Assembly: GCA_029880325.1 (NCBI GenBank) | Contig: JAOUOP010000022.1 | Location: 50,990 to 114,989, forward strand | DNA from: Myxococcales bacterium | GTDB lineage: Bacteria; Myxococcota_A; Polyangia; Polyangiales; JAFGIB01 | DNA length: 64,000 nt | Direction: 5' to 3' | The notes under the pieces: model-generated | What the model was told of the DNA's origin: nothing | The model's input: the letters and a program-made list of their open reading frames with translations, nothing else | Databases searched by the model: none | Program-made: the position numbers and the translations under genes | Shown here: piece by piece, positions 44,500 through 52,183 of the stretch | Layout of the letters: each line of letters opens with the position of its first letter | How positions within the stretch are numbered: the stretch's first letter is position 1

Positions 44500-46481
44500 C
44501 TCAGCAGGAAGAGCTGCCCCGAGTAGCGAGACCGCAGTGCGCGGCCTTCAAGGCTCAGGGCCAAGTGGGAGGCAAAGCTCCAGCGAACGGTTGCGTCCAG
44601 CTGCCAGATGCCGGGATCGGGCTGGCTGGGGTAGTAGAGCCACTCGGCGCCGCCGAGGAAGATGAAGCTCGGGTGCAGGCGCAGCCGCATCCCGGCGGCC
44701 GGTCCGAGGCCGGCGCGTACGATGCTTTCGGCGATGCCTACACCCATCTCGTCGGTGACGAGGAGGGCGGCGTCGGTGGTCAGATAAAGCGTGAGCGCGC
44801 GACCGAAAAAGGCCTTGGCCGGGCCGGTACCGGCGCGTACCACACCGGCGAAGCAGCGCTCGCAACCAGCCTGCTCCAGGGTGCGAGCGCCGGCATCGAC
44901 CTTCCACGAAAGGCCCATGTCAAAGCGCTCCATGGAGTTCAGTGACACAATGCGCACCACCGAGAAGCTCTCGATCTTGAAGTCGAGACCGCCATCATCG
45001 CGGCCCACCTGCAGGCGCAGGGGCAGGAACTCTATTTGCGAGAGTTCTGGATAGCCATCGGCCGGGTCCGCCAGATCATGCATGGCCAGGCGCGCGTCCA
45101 GGGTGACGAAGCCCTTGCCATCGTTGCCGATGCCGCCGGCGACGCCGAGGCGTTTGCTTCCATGGCCCCGCTGGGGCATCTCGCGCCAGGGCGGCTCGAT
45201 CGGCGGCGTGGGCGTGGCGATGGGGAGTTGGGCGCGGCGTTCGAGCAGCGTTTGCTTGTGGCGGGCCGGCAGCGAATCGCGTTGCATGACGGCCTCGAAG
45301 TCTTCCAGCTCGATCAGGTCCACGGCTGCTTCGAGCGTCGAAGCGCGTGCGTCTTCGCTAAAGGAGCGCGGTAGCGCCTGGGTTGGATCCTGACGCAAGC
45401 GTTCCACGTAGTCCTTCTGCTCGGAGCTCAGGTCCACGACCGCGTGACGAAAGCGCGTACGCAGTGAAGGACGATAGGAGACGCGCTTGACCAGGCCGGG
45501 GTTGTCGAAGAGCACCTTCACCGTGTCGGCCGGAAGGATCGGGGCCTTCAGGTGCTCCATCAGCTCGATGCCCTCGTGCGCCGCTTCCAGCATCATGTCG
45601 ACGCGATAGGAGCAGTTTTCATCCATGTAGTAGTAGCGAAAGAAGGTGTCGCCTACCTCCCAGATGTGAGCGAGCAAGAGGTAGAGTTGCTCTTGGGACA
45701 GGTTGAGCTCGTACTCCCAGATGTCACGGTTTTCGTAGTCCGCGTACTGCCGCACCTTGTAGTAGTAGGGTTTGCGCTTGATGGTCCCCGGGAAGAGCCC
45801 AAAGATGCCCTTGAAGGCGTAGACCAGCGCGTTGCCCGTATCGACATCGGCGGCGAAGTCGATGGAGTGGTCGAGCAGCTCGCGCTTTTTGCCCAGGGCT
45901 CGGGTTCGCTCGCTGTTGAAGCGCAGGAAGGTATGGCCGAAGGCCGACGCGGGATTGTTGAGGTAGTAGGAGGAGAAGATTACGGTGACGGAACTCGGGT
46001 CGATCTCCTGCACAAAGCGCACGAAGTCCTCGCAGCGCTGGCGCGGTAGCATCGCCGGGTCGATCGCGAGGACCTCTATCAGAAAGCTCGCCCGCGCCGG
46101 ATAGCGGCATAGGGGGTGGCGCAACTTGCGTCGCTTTTGGTTCCTGTCGACGGGCTGACTCGGGAGCGCTGGGCTGAAGAGGCCGCGCAGGGTTGCGATG
46201 AGTTCGGCTTCCGCATCGAACTGACCCCGGGGCGAGAGAAAGAAGTTCGCGTCGTCGACTTCACTGCGGTAGCTGCTGGAGAATGACCCCTTCCGGTAGT
46301 GCAACAGGCGAAGCCAGCGACGTTGCTGCGCGACTCCCTGGGAGAGGGCCTTTTGCACCATCGCCTCGCCATAGGCAGAGGCGGGTTCCGGCGGGGGGCG
46401 CGTGCCACGCAGCTTGTCGGAACAGGCGCCGAGGCTCAGCAATGCGACAAGTAGGACGCCGAAGCGGGCTATCGAAGTCAT
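44490..46481 (-). CDS. DUF4105/Lnb-type lipoprotein N-acyltransferase-like protein
   Basis: The product has 663 residues. Signal with lipobox LSLGAC (Cys20). The N-terminal periplasmic domain has SAFGHTFLRFN with His183 and YYYMDENCSYRVD with Cys290. These are the Cys/His pair expected of the DUF4105 (PF13387) thiol-hydrolase-fold family, recently linked to lipoprotein N-acylation (Lnb). DIWEYELNLSQEQLYLLLAH is also family-typical. The C-terminal third looks like an outer-membrane barrel. It may acylate lipoproteins, fitting a genome rich in lipoproteins. The assignment to Lnb activity is inference. Confidence 0.65.
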   Translation of the reverse strand: MTSIARFGVLLVALLSLGACSDKLRGTRPPPEPASAYGEAMVQKALSQGVAQQRRWLRLLHYRKGSFSSSYRSEVDDANFFLSPRGQFDAEAELIATLRGLFSPALPSQPVDRNQKRRKLRHPLCRYPARASFLIEVLAIDPAMLPRQRCEDFVRFVQEIDPSSVTVIFSSYYLNNPASAFGHTFLRFNSERTRALGKKRELLDHSIDFAADVDTGNALVYAFKGIFGLFPGTIKRKPYYYKVRQYADYENRDIWEYELNLSQEQLYLLLAHIWEVGDTFFRYYYMDENCSYRVDMMLEAAHEGIELMEHLKAPILPADTVKVLFDNPGLVKRVSYRPSLRTRFRHAVVDLSSEQKDYVERLRQDPTQALPRSFSEDARASTLEAAVDLIELEDFEAVMQRDSLPARHKQTLLERRAQLPIATPTPPIEPPWREMPQRGHGSKRLGVAGGIGNDGKGFVTLDARLAMHDLADPADGYPELSQIEFLPLRLQVGRDDGGLDFKIESFSVVRIVSLNSMERFDMGLSWKVDAGARTLEQAGCERCFAGVVRAGTGPAKAFFGRALTLYLTTDAALLVTDEMGVGIAESIVRAGLGPAAGMRLRLHPSFIFLGGAEWLYYPSQPDPGIWQLDATVRWSFASHLALSLEGRALRSRYSGQLFLLSYF

Positions 46482-46497
46482 GCAAGCGGGCAGGCAA

Positions 46498-46664
46498 TTA
46501 ACACTACTGTGTCAGGGTAGCGGCGGCCCTCGCCTGTTCAGGGGATTTGTAGGCTTCGTCGGCCGTCTCGCAAGGGCCCCCACCCTGTCGTCGACGTCCG
46601 CCAAACCCTACAAATCCCCTGCCCGGCGCGATCTTTCTCCGCTACCCTGACACAGTGGTGTCAA
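46498..46664. repeat. 167-bp nested inverted-repeat element
   Basis: The ends TTAACACTACTGTGTCAGGG and the inverse of TTGACACCACTGTGTCAGGG continue to GTAGCGG, 26 bp with two mismatches. An inner pair, CAGGGGATTTGTAGG and CCTACAAATCCCCTG, is symmetric. It has no CTAG ends, unlike families A-C, but the same size. It lies between the DUF4105 gene start and the DUF3015 terminator. No protein-coding potential. Confidence 0.8.
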
Positions 46665-46667
46665 GAA

Positions 46668-46695
46668 GAGGGACCCCACCAGTGCGGAGTCCCTC
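46668..46695 (-). terminator. Terminator-like hairpin after the DUF3015 gene
   Basis: Read on the minus strand, GAGGGACTCC pairs with GGGGTCCCTC (one G-U) around an 8-base loop and is followed by TTCTT. It sits 20 bases after the stop at 46715. Confidence 0.6.
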
Positions 46696-46714
46696 CAGTT
46701 GACGGCTTCGAACC

Positions 46715-47200
46715 TCAGCCGAGTCGGCCGCAGGAAAGCTCGCCGTGGGCCTTCAGCGTGTCGACGACGGACTGGCTGACCTTCTGGTCTTCCACGCTGG
46801 CGTTGGGGAAGATGCTCTTGAAGTTGCTCTGCAGCGTGCGCCCCACGGCGCCCTCGTCGCTGCAGCCCGCCAGGGTGGAGAGGCTGGAGATCGTTTCTCC
46901 CTGTCCGCGCGCGATGTCCTTGGCCAGCGCCTCGCGGTTGGTCTCGATGAAGGCCTTGGCGCTTTGCTCACCGCCGCCCGTGTTTTGGCAGTTGCTGGTT
47001 CCGCTGCTGATGGCGAAGGTCTGGTTGCCGGACGAACCATTGGTCGTCGCCGCCAGCACCTGGACGAAGCCCGGGCTGTCGCCGAAGAAAATCGAACCCA
47101 GACCGCAGCCGGCGGTGCCGTAACCGTCGGCCAGAGCCACCGAGGCGCTCAGCGGCAGGACAAGGGCTGCTGTGAACAGCGAAGCGAATGCTTTCTTCAT
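46715..47200 (-). CDS. DUF3015-like exported protein
   Basis: The start at 47200 (MKKAFASLFTAALVLPLSAS) gives a clean Sec signal ending VALA. The 161-residue product has GTAGCGLGSIFFGDSPGFVQVLAATTNGSSGNQTFAISSGTSNC, then an acidic-helical half. This matches DUF3015 proteins, small periplasmic proteins of unknown function in proteobacteria. Single-gene unit with its own terminator. Confidence 0.75.
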   Translation of the reverse strand: MKKAFASLFTAALVLPLSASVALADGYGTAGCGLGSIFFGDSPGFVQVLAATTNGSSGNQTFAISSGTSNCQNTGGGEQSAKAFIETNREALAKDIARGQGETISSLSTLAGCSDEGAVGRTLQSNFKSIFPNASVEDQKVSQSVVDTLKAHGELSCGRLG

Positions 47201-47332
47201 ATCGTCGTTTGCTCCCGTGGAAGGTTCCGCGCTGAGTGTGCGACTAAAGATCACCCCCAGCCGGAGAGGAGCTTAGTCGGGCATCCGCCGCAAATGCAAT
47301 TCTTTCCAGGCTCTCGGTGTAGAGTGGTGTGA

Positions 47333-47338
47333 TATAAT
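47333..47338 (+). promoter_or_regulatory. Extended -10 promoter-like site with no downstream plus-strand gene
   Basis: TATAAT preceded by TGA gives TGATATAAT, an ideal extended -10, rare in this GC-rich DNA. Transcription would run to the right into the 3' end of the minus-strand gene 47416-48501, so any RNA would be antisense. No -35 match was found and no plus-strand gene follows. The 215-bp gap 47201-47415 holds nothing else. Confidence 0.3.
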
Positions 47339-47415
47339 GTGCGCTCCGTTGTCTCGATGCCGTGCCGGGGGCGGCGTGGACGGGAGCAAAAGTTGCCTCG
47401 CAACTTGGCCATCGA

Positions 47416-48501
47416 TCAGGCGCCCAGTTCTTCGAGCAATTGGGGGTTTTCCGAGCGCACGCGCCAGATGAAACCGTCGAGGGCGTAGTGCAGGGCCTGG
47501 GGCAGGGCCAACAATGGCACGAGCGCCAGCGCCACCCCGTCCGCAAGTGCGACGCCTTCGCCGAAGAGCCAGCCGTGATCGTGCCAGATCAGGCGATCCC
47601 AGAGCGCCTCCTCGGCCGCCGCAGCCAATATGATGGCACCGCCAAATCCCAGAGCGCCGCCCCAGCGCAGCCAGGCGAGACCGGCCGGGGCGTGGCTCTC
47701 GCGGGCCCGGGCGTGGGCATAACGATAAGTCAATACGATGTAGGGGATGCCGTGGATGAGTACGTTCGTCACGGTGAAGGCGAAGTCGCCGTCGAAGGCG
47801 ATGATGCCCAGGTGCCAACATAGCCAGGTGCTGAGCACGACCAGCACCTTGCCCCAGTTGACCGCCTGGTGCTTGGCTACGAGCACGAGCTGGCGCAGGC
47901 AAAAGGCCGTGCCGATCGCCCAGTAGAGGGGCTCGAGCCATTGAGCGACCGCCGCGGCCAGGCCGGGCACGAAGTCGCCCGGCAAAAACCAGTGGAAGCT
48001 GCGTGGTAGGTTCCCATGCCAGTGCAGCAGGGGGTAGACGGTGGCGGCGTAGATGGCGGCGCTGTCGAGCACGCGGTCGAGGCGCCCGCACTCGCCCGCG
48101 CGGCGCCTGTAGAGGGCGACCCAGCCGTATTGCTGGCGCACGAAGTGGTAGACCGCAGCGTAGGCCAAAAGGCGCCAAAAGCTCAGGGCCGAGATGGCGT
48201 GGGCCATCAGGCCGGCGCCATAGCAGAGCACCGGCAGGCCCAAATAGAGCGCGCGTCGGCGGCGCAGCTCGGCGGGGTCGAGGTAGACGCGAAAGGCCGT
48301 CGACCAGACGTGGGCGACGTCGACGCCGACCACGCACAGAAGCCACAGCCAGGGAGGCGTGTCGGTCTCGGCGACGCCCAGGGTGGCGCCAGCCGCGAGC
48401 AGCAGCAGCGAAAGCGCGGCGCTGCCGCCGAAGATGAGCAAATCCGTGCGCCGGCCGAAGAGCCAGGGGCCGGCGTCGCTGGGCGCGAAGATGCCACTCA
48501 T
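47416..48501 (-). CDS. Multipass membrane protein of unknown function
   Basis: The product has 361 residues with eight or so hydrophobic helices (for example DLLIFGGSAALSLLLLAAGA, WLWLLCVVGVDVAHVW). Several His sit at helix ends (VAHVW, AVYHFVRQQYGW, HWHGN, FSWHLG-like WLCWHLG), and VLIHGIPYIVLTYRYAHARA is conserved-looking. Last gene of the overlapping operon (ATGA overlap with the FAD protein). It may be an enzyme partner, permease or ligand-binding protein; no family was recognised. Confidence 0.6.
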   Translation of the reverse strand: MSGIFAPSDAGPWLFGRRTDLLIFGGSAALSLLLLAAGATLGVAETDTPPWLWLLCVVGVDVAHVWSTAFRVYLDPAELRRRRALYLGLPVLCYGAGLMAHAISALSFWRLLAYAAVYHFVRQQYGWVALYRRRAGECGRLDRVLDSAAIYAATVYPLLHWHGNLPRSFHWFLPGDFVPGLAAAVAQWLEPLYWAIGTAFCLRQLVLVAKHQAVNWGKVLVVLSTWLCWHLGIIAFDGDFAFTVTNVLIHGIPYIVLTYRYAHARARESHAPAGLAWLRWGGALGFGGAIILAAAAEEALWDRLIWHDHGWLFGEGVALADGVALALVPLLALPQALHYALDGFIWRVRSENPQLLEELGA

Positions 48502-50141
48502 GCTCCAAGCTCCCGGGCGCGTGCCTCGAGCACGGCGTCGGCGGCGCGTCGGCCGTGGTGGAAGGCTTCTTCGAAGAGCGCGATGCCGGAGAGGTCGCTG
48601 TGGGCGAAGTGAACGCGGCCGAGGGGCTTCCGGGCTTCGCGCCGCGCCTCACTGAAGAGGTGTCCAAGGCGGGGTTGAATCATGCCGTGGCCCCAGCGAC
48701 AGACGTCGAGGCGTTCGAGCCGTTCTGCGAGGTCACCATGGGCCCGGGCGAGATCGGCGACCACTGCATCGCGAAACGCCCCCCAGTCCGGCTCCAGCAG
48801 CCGTGCGCGCGCCGCCGCCGGGTCGGAGTCGGTCATGGGCAGGTAATAGGTGAGAATCTGGGGCCCGCGTTCGCGACCGCGCTGGTGGGTCGCATTGACA
48901 TAGCCGACCGAAGGGCTGTCGTAGAGCACGTTATCCCAGCAGGGGGCGGCACCGCGCGAGCTTAGGGGACCTCTGAGATGCAGGTTGGCGACCAACCAGG
49001 GGCCATACTCGAACCCCCCCACTGCCCCGTCGCCGCTGTCGCCCAGGCCGCGCACGATGCGCGTCGTTACAAAATGCGGCGTGGCCACGATGGCGTGTTT
49101 GCAGGCGATGACCTCGAGCTTTCCGCTCTGTGTGTCGAGGGCCGCGATGCGCACGCGCGGGCCCCTTTCGTCGACAGTGACGACTAACTTTTGGTTCAGG
49201 CGCCGGTCGCCCGCGGCGGCTGCCAGGTGCTCGACCAGCGCGCCGTTGCCGGCGGGCCAGGTGAGAACTTCGGCTTCTGCTTGCGCGCCCGGATCGAGGC
49301 GCGCCGCGTGGTAGAAGAGCAGTGCCCAGGCGCTGGTGTCGGACAGCGTAAGGCCGTAGTCGTCGCGGCAGGCGTAGTCCAGTAGCCAGTGAAGCGCCGG
49401 AGAACGGTAGCCCTTTTCCGTCAGCCAGTCGGCTGCCGAGATGCGATCGAGGGCGGTGAACTCGGCGTCGTTCGAGCAGCGCGCGATGGGGATGGTGAAG
49501 GCCCTGCGACCGCGGCTGTCGCGCAGGCTCGCGAGCCTGTGGACCTCGGCCTCGAAGCGCGCCAGCTCGGCGCGGTCGCCCGGGCTGGCGGCCACCGAAG
49601 GGTAGAGGCCCGGGTACCAGAAGCCCTTGTAGAAGAGGCGCTCGGCGGGCTCGCGCACCAGCAGCTCTTCGCGGCCGCGGGCAAAGCCGCCGGTTGCGTC
49701 GGCGGCGTTGGACTCAAGGGCGTTCATTTCGCCCAGCAGTGACATCAGCTCCGGATGGTCGGGGCCTGGCGCGGTGATGTAGTGGGCGCCCCAGGGATAG
49801 CGCCCCGCCGGGCTTTGGCCGGCGCGGCTCGTGCCACCCGCTTCGGCTTCGAGCTCGAGCAGAAGAAAGTCGTGCAGGCCACGCCGCGCCAGGCGCCAAG
49901 CGGCGCTCAGGCCGGCGGGGCCGCCGCCCACGATGGCGATTTCGACTTCACGCTCGGGTGCGCCATCGAGGTCGCCATCGCGCAAGCCCGCCTCGCGCAG
50001 CCGGTGGCCCAGCTTGAACGAGGGCTCGACGAAGCCGCCCTCCACCGCTGGCGTGGCCGTCGCCTCTTGGCAGCCGGGGCCGCTCAGGGCCGAGGCCAGG
50101 GGCGCGCCGAGGATGGTCGTCAGCAGCTCCCGGCGCGACAG
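48498..50141 (-). CDS. FAD-dependent amine-oxidase-like protein with Tat-type lipoprotein signal
   Basis: From CTG at 50141 the frame reads MSRRELLTTILGAPLASALS then GPGCQ. This is a Tat motif (SRRELL), a hydrophobic core and a Cys, starting 1 base after the previous stop. No ATG, GTG or TTG precedes it in frame. A GTG at 50045 is possible but deletes the signal. The body has VEIAIVGGGPAGLSAAWRLARRG (FAD site), EVLTWPAGNGALVEHLA and FAHSDLSGIALFEEAFHHGRRAAD, typical of amine-oxidase flavoproteins. It could oxidise a polyamine made by its operon. Overlaps the membrane protein downstream by ATGA. Confidence 0.65.
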   Translation of the reverse strand: MSRRELLTTILGAPLASALSGPGCQEATATPAVEGGFVEPSFKLGHRLREAGLRDGDLDGAPEREVEIAIVGGGPAGLSAAWRLARRGLHDFLLLELEAEAGGTSRAGQSPAGRYPWGAHYITAPGPDHPELMSLLGEMNALESNAADATGGFARGREELLVREPAERLFYKGFWYPGLYPSVAASPGDRAELARFEAEVHRLASLRDSRGRRAFTIPIARCSNDAEFTALDRISAADWLTEKGYRSPALHWLLDYACRDDYGLTLSDTSAWALLFYHAARLDPGAQAEAEVLTWPAGNGALVEHLAAAAGDRRLNQKLVVTVDERGPRVRIAALDTQSGKLEVIACKHAIVATPHFVTTRIVRGLGDSGDGAVGGFEYGPWLVANLHLRGPLSSRGAAPCWDNVLYDSPSVGYVNATHQRGRERGPQILTYYLPMTDSDPAAARARLLEPDWGAFRDAVVADLARAHGDLAERLERLDVCRWGHGMIQPRLGHLFSEARREARKPLGRVHFAHSDLSGIALFEEAFHHGRRAADAVLEARARELGA

Positions 50142-50142
50142 C

Positions 50143-51756
50143 CTATTGCGTGATGCTCGAATTGGACCACTCCGCTTCGTAGTAGCGCACCAGGATCTGA
50201 TGATTGAGCCGGTTGACCTTCACCGCGACCCGATCCATGTCGGCGGGGAAAGCAAAGAGCGTGGCCAGGATGGAATCGTTGAGGTAGCGCAGGCCCGCGA
50301 TGCGCAGGCTGCGTGGCGCCTCGAAGGGCTGTTGTCGGGCCAGCACGTAGCCCCACTCGCCAAAGGAGGGTACCGGCACGTGGTAGGGACGGGTGTGCAG
50401 GCCCGCGGCCACCATGCTGCGTTCGATGCACCAGAAACTGCGACGGGCGTAGAGCGGCGAAGTGCTCTGCACGGCCACCACGCTGTCGTTGTGCATCGCG
50501 CCGGCGAGCAGCTGATAGAAGCGTCGGGTGTAGAGCTTGCCCAGGGAGAAGTTATTGGGGTCGGGGAAGTCGACGAAGATGGCGTCGAAGGGCTCGGTTT
50601 GCGCGTCGGCCGTCTGCTGGCGCTCGTCCAGCCACACCATGGCGTCGTCGTGCACGAGCTCGACGCGCGGGTCGTCGAGCGCATCTTCGTTGAGCAGGCG
50701 CAGGGCCGGCACGCTGCGGGCCATCTCGGTGACCGCGCGGTCCAGGTCCACCAGCACTACGCGCTCGACTTCGGGGTAGCGCAGCACCTCGCGCAGGGCC
50801 AGCCCGTCGCCGCCGCCGAGGATCAGAACCCGCCGCGCGGCTCCGGTGAGCGCAAGGGCCGGATGCACCAGGCTCTCGTGGTAGCGGTATTCGTCGATGG
50901 AGCTGAACTGTAAGTTGCCGTCGAGATAGAGCGCGTTGCGTCCGGCAGCGCCGGTCAGCACGATGCGCTGGTAGGGGCTTTGTCGCAGATGCACGATGGG
51001 GTCGGTGTAGAGGCCCTGCTCGCCGGCGATGCGTACGCGTTCGCTGTAGTGCAGCGCCACGAGCAAGAGCAGGGCCACCAGCCCCGCCCGCAGCCGCAGG
51101 CGCCTTTGCTGCCGCGGATGCAGATGCTCACGCAGGATCCAGGTGCTCATCAGCCCCACGCCGCAGTTGAGCAGCCCAAAGAGCAGCCCGATCTGCTCCA
51201 GCGGGATCATGAGCAGCTCGACCATCACGATCGAGAAGACCAACGAGCCGACCAGCGCGCCCAGGTAGTCAAAGGTCAAAACCTTCGCCACCAGGTCCTT
51301 GAAGTCCAGGTCATCGCGCAGGATGCGCATCAGCAGGGGGATCTCGAGCCCCACCAGCACACCCACCAGGGTCAGTGTGCCGTAGAGCAGGACGCCGAAG
51401 GCCTCGGCGCGCCCGTAGGCCAAAAAGAGCAAAAGCCCCTGGGTGCCGCCCACCAGGGCCGCGGCCAGCTCGATCTCCACGAAGCGCTGGGCCAGGCGTT
51501 TGTCGATGGCCCTGGAGAGATAGGCCCCCAGGCCCATGGCGAAGAGGTAGACGCCGATGGTGGTGGAATACTGGCGCAGGGAGTTGCCCAGCACGGTGGT
51601 GGCCACGGCCCCGGCGAGCAACTCGTAGACCAGCCCGGCGGTGGCGATCAGGAGGACGGTCAAGAAAAGCAGCGGCGCCTTGTGGGCGACCGGCCGCTGT
51701 GCCGTCCGGGCCTCCGAGGGCGCGCCGGTGGCTTCGGAAGGCGTAACGTCAGCCAC
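50143..51756 (-). CDS. Membrane-embedded spermidine-synthase-like protein
   Basis: The product has 537 residues. About six to eight helices (LLFLTVLLIATAGLVYELLAGAVATTVLG...) precede a C-terminal SAM-methyltransferase-fold domain: QFSSIDEYRYHESLVHPAL (the polyamine synthase YHE motif), VLILGGGDGLALREVLRYPEVERVVLVDLD, and FDAIFVDFPDPN, where the usual Asp is present. This is the fused transporter/spermidine-synthase family. It could attach aminopropyl groups to a lipid- or envelope-located substrate. It lies between DUF350 and the FAD protein in an operon. Confidence 0.8.
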   Translation of the reverse strand: MADVTPSEATGAPSEARTAQRPVAHKAPLLFLTVLLIATAGLVYELLAGAVATTVLGNSLRQYSTTIGVYLFAMGLGAYLSRAIDKRLAQRFVEIELAAALVGGTQGLLLFLAYGRAEAFGVLLYGTLTLVGVLVGLEIPLLMRILRDDLDFKDLVAKVLTFDYLGALVGSLVFSIVMVELLMIPLEQIGLLFGLLNCGVGLMSTWILREHLHPRQQRRLRLRAGLVALLLLVALHYSERVRIAGEQGLYTDPIVHLRQSPYQRIVLTGAAGRNALYLDGNLQFSSIDEYRYHESLVHPALALTGAARRVLILGGGDGLALREVLRYPEVERVVLVDLDRAVTEMARSVPALRLLNEDALDDPRVELVHDDAMVWLDERQQTADAQTEPFDAIFVDFPDPNNFSLGKLYTRRFYQLLAGAMHNDSVVAVQSTSPLYARRSFWCIERSMVAAGLHTRPYHVPVPSFGEWGYVLARQQPFEAPRSLRIAGLRYLNDSILATLFAFPADMDRVAVKVNRLNHQILVRYYEAEWSNSSITQ

Positions 51757-51976
51757 CGATGGCCGCGGCGATGATGAGCGCGATGCCCAGAATCATCGAC
51801 CCGATCACGATGCCCAGCGCGACGTTCTGGTCCTCCTCGATCTCCTTGTGGATCGAGAATGGCGTGATCTTTTCGATCATGAAGAACGCGATCATGAAGA
51901 TGAACAGGCCGATGCCCGAAAACAGCAGGCATTGGACTGCGAGGTTCAGCAGGGCCATCCAGTCGATTGTCATCAC
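51749..51976 (-). CDS. DUF350-family membrane protein
   Basis: The product has 75 residues: two helices (LLFSGIGLFIFMIAFFMIEKI and LGIVIGSMILGIALIIAAAI) with the EKITPFSIHKEIEEDQNVALG motif typical of DUF350/YjfL proteins. It is the length of one repeat of the family. Its stop overlaps the spermidine-synthase-like gene by 8 bp and its start overlaps the small gene (ATGA). Confidence 0.8.
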   Translation of the reverse strand: MMTIDWMALLNLAVQCLLFSGIGLFIFMIAFFMIEKITPFSIHKEIEEDQNVALGIVIGSMILGIALIIAAAIGG

Positions 51977-52176
51977 TTGCCTCCAAAACCGCCGTAAAAA
52001 AAGATGCCGCCCGAGCGCCGATAGCCGCTTCGGTGCTGCTGACTCGCTCCCGTGGGGACCGCGCGTTTATCGCTCGAGACCTCGAAGGGCTCGATGCCGC
52101 GACGCACGATCGACGCATAGGAGAAGAGCACGAGGATGCCGAAGATCGGATAGACGAGTTTGCTCAGGAAGTTCAT
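51973..52176 (-). CDS. 67-residue membrane protein of unknown function
   Basis: One N-terminal helix (LVYPIFGILVLFSYASIV), then a soluble tail ending GGIFFYGGFGGK, rich in glycine and aromatics. Its start lies 7 bp from the DUF4178 protein and its stop overlaps DUF350 (ATGA), so it is a genuine operon member. No family recognised. Confidence 0.6.
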   Translation of the reverse strand: MNFLSKLVYPIFGILVLFSYASIVRRGIEPFEVSSDKRAVPTGASQQHRSGYRRSGGIFFYGGFGGK

Positions 52177-52183
52177 GCTCCGG

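Noticed and set aside
46498..46664. Counting this element as a CRISPR or as a terminator
   Set aside because: No spaced direct repeats, and the symmetry spans 167 bp with no T-tract at its end; the true terminator lies just beyond at 46668-46695.
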